Positions 1 to 7,442 of a DNA stretch of 64,000 nucleotides are shown in pieces. The translations under genes were made by a program, and so were the position numbers. The stretch's first letter is position 1, and every line of letters begins with the position of its first letter. This stretch comes from Mycobacterium sp. PS03-16 (GTDB taxonomy: Bacteria > Actinomycetota > Actinomycetes > Mycobacteriales > Mycobacteriaceae): assembly GCF_004570325.1 (NCBI RefSeq), contig NZ_SPQO01000023.1, forward strand, positions 1 to 64,000, written 5' to 3'. Below the pieces are notes generated by a model that was given only the letters and a program-made list of their open reading frames with translations, had not been told where the DNA came from and ran no database searches.

Positions 1-44
1 CGGGTGCGCCCCTGCCGCCCGGTGTGCCGCCGCCGCCTCCGTGA
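1..44 (+). CDS. ponA1: PonA1-type penicillin-binding protein, last codons (partial)
   Basis: Only the last 13 codons are in the window. They read as a proline-rich tail (GAPLPPGVPPPPP) followed by TGA at 42-44. Mycobacterial PonA1, a bifunctional peptidoglycan synthase, ends in such a proline-rich segment and lies directly upstream of the GT87 gene, so order and composition agree. The stop overlaps the GTG start of the next gene (GTGA), implying translational coupling. The assignment rests on synteny and tail composition only. Confidence 0.55.
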   Translation, partial: GAPLPPGVPPPPP

Positions 45-1705
45 CGCAGAGCGCTGATCCGGCGCGCGCCGATTCGGCCGCGCCGGGGTGGGTGTCGCCG
101 GCGCCGTTGGCGCCGGACCGGCGCAGTGCGGACGGCCGCGACCTGCCCAGCCGCACCGACCCGATCGGCGCCGCGCTGACCGACACCATCGGGGGTCCGG
201 TCGGCCGGCATGCGCTGATCGGCCGGCAGCGGTTCATGACGCCGCTGCGGGTGATGCTGCTGATCGCGGTCGTGTTCCTCGCGCTCGGCTACAGCACCAA
301 GGCGGCGTGTCTGCAGTCGACCGGCACCGGGTCCGCCGACCAGCGGGTGGCGAACTGGGAGAACAACCGGGCCTACTACTCGCTCTGCTACTCCGACACT
401 GTCCCGCTCTACACCGCCGAACTGCTCAACCAGGGCAAGTTCCCTTACAAGTCGAGCTGGATCGAGGCCGACGCCAACGGCGACCCGCGCATTCAGCACG
501 ACGGCACCGTCGCCGTGCGCTACATGGAGTATCCGGTGCTCACCGGGCTGTATCAGTACGTGTCGATGACGCTGGCCAAGACGTACTCGGCGGTGACGCG
601 GATGGTGTCGGTGCCGGTGATCGCCGAGGTGGTGATGTTCTTCAACATCGCGGCGTTCGGGCTGGCGCTGGCGTGGCTGGCGACGGTGTGGGCGACGGCG
701 ATGCTGGCGGTCCGACGCGTGTGGGACGCCGCGCTGGTGGCGGCCTCACCGCTGCTGATCTTCCAGATCTTCACCAACTTCGACGCGCTGGCGACGGCGT
801 TCGCGGTGGGGGCGATGCTGGCGTGGGCGCGGCGAAGACCCGTGCTGGCCGGCGCGCTGATCGGCCTGGGTGTGGCGGCGAAACTCTTCCCGCTGCTGCT
901 GCTCGTGCCGCTGGTGCTGCTCGGGGTGCGCACCGGGCGGCTGCGGGAGGTGGGCCAGACGGCCGGCGCCGCCGTGGTGGCGTGGCTGGTGGTGAACCTG
1001 CCGATCATGGTGCTGTTCCCCCGCGGATGGTCGGAGTTCTTCCGCCTCAACACCCGTCGCGGCGACGACATGGATTCGATCTACAACGTGGTCAAATCCT
1101 TCACCGGGTGGCAAGGGTTCGACACCGATCTCGGGTTCTGGGAGCCGCCGACGATCCTGAACGCGGTGACCGCGCTGCTGTTCGCGTCGTGCTGCATCGC
1201 GATCGGGGTGATCGCGCTGACGGCGCGCCAGCGTCCGCGGGTGGCGCAGTTGGCATTCCTGGTGGTGGCCGCGTTCCTGCTGACGAACAAGGTGTGGAGT
1301 CCGCAGTTCTCGCTGTGGCTGGTGCCGCTGGCGGTGCTGGCGCTGCCGCACCGGCGGATCCTGTTGGCGTGGATGACCGTCGACGCGCTGGTCTGGGTGC
1401 CGCGGATGCTGTACCTGTTCGGCGAATCGAACAAGGGCCTGCCGGAGCAGTGGTTCACCGCGACGGTGCTGCTGCGGGATCTCGCGGTGATTGGCTTGTG
1501 CGCGTTGGTGATTCGGCAGATCTACCGGCCGGAGCTGGATCTGGTCCGGTACGGCGGCCGCATCGACGATCCGGCGGGTGGCGTGTTCGACCGGGCGCCC
1601 GACGATCCGCCGCGGTGGCTGCCGGACTGGCTACGCCCGGCCGGGCAGCGGGTGCGGGTCGATGCCGCGCCGCCGGCCGAGCCGGAGTTCGCCGACAGCC
1701 GGTGA
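41..1705 (+). CDS. GT87-family polyprenol-phosphate mannosyltransferase-like membrane protein
   Basis: A 554-residue polytopic membrane protein. After a hydrophilic N-terminus of about 65 residues, the first membrane segment follows 'MTPLRVMLLIAVVFLALGYS', and many more hydrophobic stretches follow. This matches actinobacterial GT87 (DUF2029) transferases, GT-C-fold enzymes that move mannose from polyprenyl-phosphate donors onto cell-envelope glycans outside the membrane. M. tuberculosis has a homologue (Rv0051) in the same place between ponA1 and rpsF. The GTG at 41 overlaps the ponA1 stop. An internal ATG at 237 is possible but would remove the hydrophilic tail. Acceptor and linkage cannot be read from sequence. 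Confidence 0.8.
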   Translation: MTQSADPARADSAAPGWVSPAPLAPDRRSADGRDLPSRTDPIGAALTDTIGGPVGRHALIGRQRFMTPLRVMLLIAVVFLALGYSTKAACLQSTGTGSADQRVANWENNRAYYSLCYSDTVPLYTAELLNQGKFPYKSSWIEADANGDPRIQHDGTVAVRYMEYPVLTGLYQYVSMTLAKTYSAVTRMVSVPVIAEVVMFFNIAAFGLALAWLATVWATAMLAVRRVWDAALVAASPLLIFQIFTNFDALATAFAVGAMLAWARRRPVLAGALIGLGVAAKLFPLLLLVPLVLLGVRTGRLREVGQTAGAAVVAWLVVNLPIMVLFPRGWSEFFRLNTRRGDDMDSIYNVVKSFTGWQGFDTDLGFWEPPTILNAVTALLFASCCIAIGVIALTARQRPRVAQLAFLVVAAFLLTNKVWSPQFSLWLVPLAVLALPHRRILLAWMTVDALVWVPRMLYLFGESNKGLPEQWFTATVLLRDLAVIGLCALVIRQIYRPELDLVRYGGRIDDPAGGVFDRAPDDPPRWLPDWLRPAGQRVRVDAAPPAEPEFADSR

Positions 1706-1727
1706 GCGGGCCGGGTCCCGTTTCCGC

Positions 1728-1788
1728 GCGAGCAGACACAAAAGCGCCCGTCTTGTCGCCGATTCGGTTCCACTTCGCGTCTGCTCGC
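1728..1788. repeat. Dispersed mycobacterial hairpin (GCGAGCAGAC inverted repeat)
   Basis: A 10-base arm GCGAGCAGAC (1728-1737) is complemented by GTCTGCTCGC (1779-1788) around a 41-base loop. From memory, similar 'GCGAGCAGACGCAAA' hairpins recur between genes in Mycolicibacterium genomes, here between the GT87 gene and rpsF. It may act in transcript ending or processing; that role is inferred. Confidence 0.5.
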
Positions 1789-1833
1789 CGAGTGATTGCG
1801 CGGCGCGATTTCGCAGCTCAGCCCGCTTTCATG

Positions 1834-1887
1834 TAGCCTGGGCCGGTTGCCGACGCAGGCGACCCTCCTGCCACGGATCGACCGTGG
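1834..1887 (+). promoter_or_regulatory. Putative rpsF promoter -10 and leader hairpin
   Basis: TAGCCT at 1834-1839, preceded by TG, fits the mycobacterial TANNNT -10 pattern; no convincing -35 was found. Downstream, the perfect hairpin CCACGG-atcga-CCGTGG (1871-1887) is followed by CCG and the rpsF ribosome-binding site AGGAGGTGAT at 1901-1910. In many bacteria the S6:S18 complex represses this operon by binding a leader hairpin with a conserved CCG. This stem is a candidate for that site, but I could not verify the consensus. Confidence 0.3.
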
Positions 1888-1919
1888 CCGACACGACCAT
1901 AGGAGGTGATGGGTTTCTC

Positions 1920-2210
1920 ATGCGTCCGTACGAAATCATGGTCATTCTCGACCCCACACTTGATGAGCGCACCGTAGCTCCCTCGCTGGAGACGTTCCTC
2001 AACGTCATCCGCAAGGACGGCGGCAGCGTCGACAAGGTCGACATCTGGGGCCGCCGCCGGCTGGCCTACGAGATCGCCAAGCACGGTGAGGGCATCTACG
2101 CCGTCATCGACGTCAAGGCCGCCCCGGCCACGGTGTCCGAGCTCGACCGTCAGCTCAGCCTGAACGAGTCGGTGCTGCGCACCAAGGTCATGCGGACCGA
2201 CAAGCACTAG
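1920..2210 (+). CDS. rpsF: 30S ribosomal protein S6
   Basis: A 96-residue protein starting MRPYEIMVILDP, essentially the mycobacterial S6 along its whole length, with the normal family size. S6 pairs with S18 on the platform of the 30S subunit and binds 16S rRNA. The ATG at 1920 follows a strong AGGAGGTGAT site. It is first in the rpsF-ssb-rpsR-rplI operon. Confidence 0.97.
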   Translation: MRPYEIMVILDPTLDERTVAPSLETFLNVIRKDGGSVDKVDIWGRRRLAYEIAKHGEGIYAVIDVKAAPATVSELDRQLSLNESVLRTKVMRTDKH

Positions 2211-2328
2211 TCACCGAACGGGTGTGCACGTCGTAGCACTTCCGTAGGCTCGCCTGCGACTAGTGCTCGAACACCACCGCCAGCGCTGAGCGCGTGCGCG
2301 AAGAGCTGAACACATCCAGGAGGACCTC

Positions 2329-2844
2329 GTGGCTGGTGACACCACCATCACCGTCGTCGGAAATCTGACCGCCGACCCGGAACTGCGTTTCACCCCGTCG
2401 GGTGCGGCCGTCGCCAACTTCACCGTGGCGTCGACCCCGCGCATCTACGACCGCCAGAGCGGTGAGTGGAAAGACGGCGAGGCGCTGTTCCTGCGCTGCA
2501 ACATCTGGCGCGAGGCCGCGGAGAACGTGGCCGAGAGCCTGACCCGCGGGTCGCGCGTGATCGTGACCGGCCGGCTCAAGCAGCGGTCGTTCGAGACCCG
2601 CGAAGGTGAGAAGCGCACCGTCGTCGAGGTCGAGGTCGACGAGATCGGCCCGTCCCTGCGCTACGCCACGGCCAAGGTCAACAAGGCCAGCCGCAGCGGC
2701 GGCGGTGGCGGCGGATTCGGCGGTGGCGGCGGTGGTGCCCGCAGCGGCGGTGGCGGCGGCCAGTCGGCGCCCGCGGAGGACCCGTGGGGCAGCGCGCCCG
2801 CGTCGGGTTCGTTCAGCGGCGCCGACGACGAGCCTCCCTTCTGA
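2329..2844 (+). CDS. ssb: Single-stranded DNA-binding protein
   Basis: A 171-residue SSB. Residues 1 to about 110 form the OB fold (begins MAGDTTITVVGNLTADPELR, includes the LFLRCNIWREAAENVAESL segment). Next comes a glycine-rich linker of about 45 residues, then the acidic tip DDEPPF that contacts partner replication and repair proteins. It coats single-stranded DNA during replication. Start is GTG at 2329 with CCAGGAGG (2316-2323) upstream. The 118-base gap after rpsF holds an AGCACT/AGTGCT inverted repeat but no gene. Confidence 0.97.
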   Translation: MAGDTTITVVGNLTADPELRFTPSGAAVANFTVASTPRIYDRQSGEWKDGEALFLRCNIWREAAENVAESLTRGSRVIVTGRLKQRSFETREGEKRTVVEVEVDEIGPSLRYATAKVNKASRSGGGGGGFGGGGGGARSGGGGGQSAPAEDPWGSAPASGSFSGADDEPPF

Positions 2845-2878
2845 TCAACCTTTGAAGCAGTGAGAAAGAGATAGCGAC

Positions 2879-3139
2879 ATGGCCAAGACCAACAAGCGGC
2901 GGCCGGCCCCGGAGAAGCCGGTCAAGACCCGCAAGTGTGTGTTCTGCTCCAAGAAGGGCAAGGGGCAGGACATCGATTACAAGGACACCGCGCTGCTGCG
3001 GACCTACATCAGCGAGCGCGGCAAGATCCGTGCCCGTCGGGTCACCGGTAACTGCGTGCAGCACCAGCGGGACGTCGCCATCGCGGTGAAGAACGCCCGC
3101 GAGGTGGCCCTGCTGCCGTTCAGCTCCTCGACGCGGTAG
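2879..3139 (+). CDS. rpsR: 30S ribosomal protein S18, zinc-type (C+) form
   Basis: An 86-residue S18 with the RTYISERGKIRARRVTGNC core. It keeps Cys20 and Cys23 (KCVFC) and Cys59, which marks the zinc-binding C+ form. Mycobacteria usually also carry a cysteine-free paralogue in a Zur-controlled operon elsewhere, used in zinc shortage, so this should be the zinc-replete copy. The protein binds S6 on the 30S platform. It lies 34 bases after ssb in the same operon. Confidence 0.96.
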   Translation: MAKTNKRRPAPEKPVKTRKCVFCSKKGKGQDIDYKDTALLRTYISERGKIRARRVTGNCVQHQRDVAIAVKNAREVALLPFSSSTR

Positions 3140-3166
3140 TCACACGGGATACGGGAGAGCAACGAG

Positions 3167-3625
3167 ATGAAACTGATTCTGACCGCTGACGTGGACCACC
3201 TGGGCGTGCCCGGGGACACCGTGGAAGTCAAGGACGGCTACGGCCGCAACTACCTGCTGCCGCGCGGGCTGGCGATCGTCGCCAACCGCGGTGCGCAGCG
3301 CCAGGCCGAGGAGATCCGGCGGGCCCGCGAGGTCAAGACCGTGCGCGACCTCGAGCACGCCAAGGAGATCAAGACGGCGATCGAGGGCCTCGAGTCCGTC
3401 GCGCTGCCGGTGAACGCCTCGGCCGAGACCGGCAAGCTGTTCGGTTCGGTGACCGCCGGCGACGTCGTCGCCGCGATCAAGAAGGCCGGCGGCCCCAACC
3501 TCGACAAGCGCACCGTCGTGCTGCCCAAGACCCACATCCGGAGTCTGGGCTCGCACTCGGTCACGGTGCGGCTGCACCCCAGCGTCGAGGCGCAGGTCGC
3601 GCTGGACGTCGTCGCCGAAAGCTGA
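3167..3625 (+). CDS. rplI: 50S ribosomal protein L9
   Basis: A 152-residue L9. The N-terminal rRNA-binding domain carries VEVKDGYGRNYLLPRGLA. A long charged helix (about residues 42-75) follows, then the C-terminal domain. L9 binds 23S rRNA near the L1 stalk and helps keep ribosomes in register. It is the last gene of the rpsF operon and is closed by a strong hairpin at 3639-3677. Confidence 0.97.
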   Translation: MKLILTADVDHLGVPGDTVEVKDGYGRNYLLPRGLAIVANRGAQRQAEEIRRAREVKTVRDLEHAKEIKTAIEGLESVALPVNASAETGKLFGSVTAGDVVAAIKKAGGPNLDKRTVVLPKTHIRSLGSHSVTVRLHPSVEAQVALDVVAES

Positions 3626-3638
3626 CGCAAGCGTCAAT

Positions 3639-3677
3639 ACGCCCGGGTGGGAACCGCTTTGGTTCCCACCCGGGCGT
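3639..3677 (+). terminator. Perfect 17-bp hairpin terminator after rplI
   Basis: Positions 3639-3655 pair perfectly with 3661-3677 around the 5-base loop GCTTT. The stem is very GC-rich and starts 13 bases after the rplI stop. No U-run follows, as is common for mycobacterial terminators. Confidence 0.85.
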
Positions 3678-3819
3678 TGCTGTATGGCTGGCGAACTCGT
3701 CGGAGCGCGCCGGCCGTAGCGAACAACACTTGCTGTTAACCTGGCCGGTGCGTACCCGCTACACAACACGCCCGACACGGCAACCAACGACGACACGCCG
3801 GGCGAGTTCCCATCAACAG

Positions 3820-3950
3820 GTATCCACCGGTGTTGTAGTGCGTGTATCTGCGGATATATCCGCAGAACGAACAATCATCCACAGGTTCTCCCCAACGCCT
3901 CAACATGGGTGTCCAGAGCTATCCACACGCCGTCCACAGGCTTATCAACA
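3820..3950 (+). promoter_or_regulatory. Cluster of DnaA-box-like 9-mers upstream of dnaB
   Basis: Five 9-mers on one strand resemble the DnaA box TT(A/G)TCCACA: GTATCCACC (3820-3828, 7 of 9), TCATCCACA (3875-3883, 8 of 9), CTATCCACA (3919-3927, 8 of 9), CCGTCCACA (3930-3938, 7 of 9) and TTATCAACA (3942-3950, 8 of 9). The 395-base gap between rplI and dnaB is otherwise non-coding. DnaA may regulate dnaB here or be titrated. Binding is inferred from the motif alone. Confidence 0.55.
3847..3866. promoter_or_regulatory. Perfect 20-bp palindrome in dnaB upstream region
   Basis: TCTGCGGATA followed by its exact reverse complement forms a gap-free 20-bp palindrome, AT-richer than its surroundings at the centre. 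It lies between the first two DnaA-box-like sites. It could be an operator for a dimeric regulator; no cognate protein is suggested by the sequence. Confidence 0.5.
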
Positions 3951-4072
3951 AGCCCGCGTTGCGCCCCCTCCAGCAACGCTCTAGCGTGAGCCGTCGCACG
4001 GCGTTGTCGGCGTCCTGACCTAGAGTCGCGATCAGCCGAAAACGAACGCACGTTCGAGAGACAGGGGGAGCC

Positions 4073-7000
4073 GTGGCTGTCGTGGACGACCTTGGTCATC
4101 CGGATATGGATGCCCCGCCTCCCAGTGAGGAGTTCGGTCGGCAGCCACCCCATGACGCCGCCGCGGAGCAGGCCGTGCTGGGCGGCATGCTGCTGAGCAA
4201 GGACGCCATCGCCGACGTGCTCGAGCGGTTGCGCCCGGGTGACTTCTACCGGCCCGCCCACCAGAACGTCTACGACGCGATCCTCGATCTGTACGGACGC
4301 GGGGAGCCGGCCGACGCCGTCACCGTGGCCGCCGAACTGGATCGGCGCGGGCTGCTGCGGCGCATCGGCGGGGCGCCGTATCTGCACACGCTGATCTCCA
4401 CGGTGCCGACCGCGGCCAACGCCGGGTTCTACGCCGGCATCGTCGCCGAGAAGGCGCTGCTGCGCCGGCTGGTGGAGGCGGGCACCCGCGTCGTGCAGTA
4501 CGGCTACGCGGGTGCCGAGGGCGCCGACGTGGCCGATGTGGTGGACCGCGCCCAGGCGGAGATCTACGACGTCACCGAGCGGCGGGCGGCCGAGGACTTC
4601 GTGGTGCTGGAGGAGATCCTGCAGCCCACCATGGACGAGATCGACGCGATTGCCTCACAGGGCGGGATCGCGCGCGGTGTGCCGACGGGGTTCACCGAAC
4701 TCGACGAGGTGACCAACGGTCTGCATGCCGGGCAGATGATCATCGTCGCCGCGCGTCCCGGTGTCGGGAAGGCGCTGGCGCTCGACACCCCGCTGCCGAC
4801 ACCGGCCGGCTGGACCACCATGGGTGATGTCGCGGTGGGGGACCGGCTGCTCGGCGCGGACGGTGAGCCGACGACGGTCGTCGCCGCCACCGACGTGATG
4901 CTGGGCCGCCCGTGTTTCGAGGTGGAGTTCTCCGACGGCACGGTGATCGTCGCCGACGCCGCCCACCAGTGGCCGACGGCGTCGGGGGTGCGCACGACGG
5001 CGCAGCTACGGTCTGGGCTGGACAGCATCGCGGCGGCGGGCTCGCTGGGCCGGTTCGCGGGCGGCCGGGGCACCGCGCTGCTGGCGGCCGCAGTGCACAT
5101 TGAGGCGGTCCGGCGGCTGCAGACCGTCCCCGTGCGGTGCGTGGAGGTCGATAATCCCGAGCATCTGTATCTGGCCGGGCCGGGCATGGTGCCGACGCAC
5201 AACTCCACGCTGGGCCTGGATTTCATGCGGTCGTGCTCGATCAAGCACCGGCTGCCCAGCGTCATCTTCTCGCTCGAGATGAGCAAGTCCGAGATCGTGA
5301 TGCGCCTGCTGTCGGCGGAGGCGAAGATCAAGCTCGCCGACATGCGGTCGGGCCGGATGACGGACGACGACTGGACCAAGCTCGCCCGCCGGATGAGTGA
5401 AATCAGCGAGGCGCCGCTCTACATCGACGATTCGCCGAACCTGACCATGATGGAGATCCGGGCGAAGGCGCGGCGGCTCAGCCAGAAGGTCGGGCTGCGG
5501 ATGATCGTGGTCGACTACATGCAGCTGATGACGTCGGGCAAGAAGTACGAGTCGCGCCAGCAGGAAGTCTCGGACTTCTCGCGAAGCCTGAAGCTGATGG
5601 CCAAAGAGCTCGACGTGCCGGTGATCGCGATCAGCCAGCTGAACCGTGGACCCGAGCAGCGCACCGATAAGAAGCCGATGGTGTCGGACCTTCGTGAGTC
5701 GGGCTGTCTGACGGCCGATACGCGGATCCTGCGGGCGGACAACGGTGCCGAGGTGACGCTCGGGGAACTGGTGGCCAGCGGTGAGCGGCCGCTGGTGTGG
5801 TCGCTGGATCAGCGGATGCGTATGGTGGCGCGGCCGATGACCAACGTGTTCTCCAGCGGTCACAAAGAGGTGTTCAGTGTCCGGCTGGCATCCGGGCGGA
5901 CCGTCAAGGCGACGGGCAATCACCCGTTCATGACGCTCGACGGGTGGATCGCACTGGACCAGTTGAAGATCGGTGACCGGGTGGCGGCGCCGCGCCAGGT
6001 GCCCGAGCCGGTTCAGACGAAGCGGATGGCCGATGAGGAGGTCGTCCTGCTGGCGCACATGATCGGTGACGGGTCGTGTGTGAAGCGGCAGCCGATACGG
6101 TACGCCAGCATCGACGAGCAGAACCTCGCCGCGGTCACCGCCGCGGCGCAGCACTTCGGTGTGACGGCGGTGCGCGACGAGTACGCCGCGGCGCGGGTGA
6201 CGACGCTGCGGCTGCCGGCGCCGTACCGGCTGACGCACGGTAAGCGCAACCCGATCGCGGCGTGGCTGGACGAGCTCGGACTGTTCGGGCTGCGTAGTTA
6301 CGAGAAGTTCGTCCCCGAGCGGGTTTTCGCGCTGCCGACCGACCAGATCGCACTGTTCCTCCGGCACCTGTGGGCGACGGACGGCTCGGTGCGGTGGGAC
6401 GCGAAGGCCGGTCAGGGCCGGGTGTACTACGCCTCGACGAGCCGACGGCTGGTCGACGATGTCGCCCAACTGCTGCTGCGGGTAGGGGTGTTCGCGCGAA
6501 TCAAGCGCGTGATCAAGGCCAACTACCGCGAGTGCTGGCATCTGTACATCTACGGGGCGGAGAACCAGGCGAAGTTCCTCCACGATGTAGGGGTGCACGG
6601 TGAGCGCGGGGTCTCGGCGCGGCAGGTGCTCGGGAATCTGACGAGCGTGGTGCGGAACCCGAACTCCGACACAGTGCCCCAGGCGGTGTGGGACCAGGTG
6701 CGAGACCTGTTGGCGGCAAGGCAGATGACGCACCGGGAGTTCGCGGCGGCGATGGGTTCGCGGTTCTGCGGGTCGACGATGTGGAAGCACTCGCCGAGCC
6801 GGTCACGGCTGGCCCGGGTAGCGGAAGTGCTTGCCGACGAGCACATCACGATGTTGGCGACCAACGACGTGTTCTGGGACGAGATCGTGGAAATCACCAG
6901 CATCGGTGAGCAGGATGTCTACGACGGAACCGTCGACGGCACGCACAACTTTGTTGCGCAGGGGATTTCACTTCACAACTCGCTGGAACAAGATGCCGAC

Positions 7001-7162
7001 ATGGTGCTGTTGCTGCACCGCCCGGATGCTTTCGACCGAGACGACCCCCGGGGTGGGGAAGCGGATTTGATTCTGGGTAAGCACCGAAACGGTCCGACGA
7101 AGACGATCACGCTGGCGCATCAGCTGCACTTGTCGAGGTTCGCGAATATGGCGCAGTCGTAG
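4073..7162 (+). CDS. dnaB: Replicative DNA helicase DnaB precursor with two inteins
   Basis: A 1029-residue precursor; removing both inteins leaves a 460-residue helicase, the normal size. Exteins are residues 1-233 (N-terminal domain and most of Walker A, ending RPGVGK), 378-544 (ATPase core with MIVVDYMQLM and AISQLNRGPEQR) and 970-1029 (SLEQDADMVLLLHR onward). DnaB unwinds the replication fork and loads primase. Intein 1 splits the P-loop before its Ser, and intein 2 sits after SDLRESG, so the unspliced protein should be inactive. Start is GTG at 4073, matching the mycobacterial MAVVDDL N-terminus. M. smegmatis DnaB has the same two-intein arrangement. Large antisense open frames here are coding shadows. 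Confidence 0.97.
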   Translation: MAVVDDLGHPDMDAPPPSEEFGRQPPHDAAAEQAVLGGMLLSKDAIADVLERLRPGDFYRPAHQNVYDAILDLYGRGEPADAVTVAAELDRRGLLRRIGGAPYLHTLISTVPTAANAGFYAGIVAEKALLRRLVEAGTRVVQYGYAGAEGADVADVVDRAQAEIYDVTERRAAEDFVVLEEILQPTMDEIDAIASQGGIARGVPTGFTELDEVTNGLHAGQMIIVAARPGVGKALALDTPLPTPAGWTTMGDVAVGDRLLGADGEPTTVVAATDVMLGRPCFEVEFSDGTVIVADAAHQWPTASGVRTTAQLRSGLDSIAAAGSLGRFAGGRGTALLAAAVHIEAVRRLQTVPVRCVEVDNPEHLYLAGPGMVPTHNSTLGLDFMRSCSIKHRLPSVIFSLEMSKSEIVMRLLSAEAKIKLADMRSGRMTDDDWTKLARRMSEISEAPLYIDDSPNLTMMEIRAKARRLSQKVGLRMIVVDYMQLMTSGKKYESRQQEVSDFSRSLKLMAKELDVPVIAISQLNRGPEQRTDKKPMVSDLRESGCLTADTRILRADNGAEVTLGELVASGERPLVWSLDQRMRMVARPMTNVFSSGHKEVFSVRLASGRTVKATGNHPFMTLDGWIALDQLKIGDRVAAPRQVPEPVQTKRMADEEVVLLAHMIGDGSCVKRQPIRYASIDEQNLAAVTAAAQHFGVTAVRDEYAAARVTTLRLPAPYRLTHGKRNPIAAWLDELGLFGLRSYEKFVPERVFALPTDQIALFLRHLWATDGSVRWDAKAGQGRVYYASTSRRLVDDVAQLLLRVGVFARIKRVIKANYRECWHLYIYGAENQAKFLHDVGVHGERGVSARQVLGNLTSVVRNPNSDTVPQAVWDQVRDLLAARQMTHREFAAAMGSRFCGSTMWKHSPSRSRLARVAEVLADEHITMLATNDVFWDEIVEITSIGEQDVYDGTVDGTHNFVAQGISLHNSLEQDADMVLLLHRPDAFDRDDPRGGEADLILGKHRNGPTKTITLAHQLHLSRFANMAQS
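4772..5203 (+). other. DnaB intein 1: class 3 mini-intein in the P-loop
   Basis: 144 residues (precursor 234-377) between GK and Ser378. The first residue is Ala, so the usual N-terminal nucleophile is missing. The class 3 triplet is complete in intein numbering: Trp67 (block B, HQW), Cys123 (block F, VRCVEVD) and Thr142 (block G, PTHN). The end is His143-Asn144, followed by Ser. There is no endonuclease domain. A second cysteine, Cys48 (GRPCFEV), matches the position that forms a disulfide with the catalytic cysteine in the redox-sensitive M. smegmatis DnaBi1 intein. Splicing here may therefore respond to oxidative stress; that is inferred by homology. Confidence 0.9.
5705..6979 (+). other. 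DnaB intein 2: full-length intein with LAGLIDADG endonuclease
   Basis: 425 residues (precursor 545-969). It starts CLTADTRIL and ends ISLHN, followed by Ser. Block B is ATGNHPFMTLDGW. Two degenerate LAGLIDADG helices are visible, LLAHMIGDGS and LFLRHLWATDGS, indicating a homing endonuclease. A helix-turn-helix-like stretch follows around VRDLLAARQMTHREFAAAMG. Size and insertion site match the DnaB intein of M. tuberculosis. The acidic residues of both endonuclease motifs are present, so homing activity may be retained. Confidence 0.9.
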
Positions 7163-7205
7163 GGTGGCCTGTGGCTTCCCGAGTTTTATGTCCTTATCCC
7201 ATATC

Positions 7206-7247
7206 AAATGTCCACTCGATGTCCATATGGACATGAAAGTGGGATTC
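7206..7247 (+). repeat. Island-border repeat, left copy
   Basis: A 42-base stretch (AAATGTCCAC... to ...CATGAAAGTG plus tail) matches about 36 of 42 positions of 29594-29636 in the same orientation. It lies just after dnaB, outside the IS3 remnant. The rest of 7163-7442 has no gene. The repeats resemble the ends of an insertion element, possibly IS21-like, but the family is not proven. Confidence 0.6.
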
Positions 7248-7442
7248 TTGATGCGTACCAGATTCGCTCGACGCGCAGTTGCGCATGAGCCGGGGGTAGA
7301 GCGGCCGGCATGCTAGAGGCCGGCGCCACCGATTAACGCGTAAGAAGCTGAGCGCTAGGACATCAATGCTAGCCAAACCACTACAGGACGGCCAGCCAGG
7401 ACCCGTCTGAGTTCGAGGGGGACCCGATTGGTGGTCCAGTCG

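Noticed and set aside
3730..3984. 84-codon open frame in the rplI-dnaB gap
   Set aside because: No ribosome site or motif. The DNA is better explained by DnaA-box-like repeats and a palindrome.
4004..4026. Sigma-A-like promoter for dnaB (TTGTCG and TAGAGT)
   Set aside because: The two hexamers are only 11 bases apart, too close for a normal promoter.
5006..6790. 594-codon open frame antisense to dnaB
   Set aside because: It mirrors the GC-rich coding of dnaB, has Arg/His/Pro-rich composition, no recognisable domain and no ribosome site. A coding shadow.
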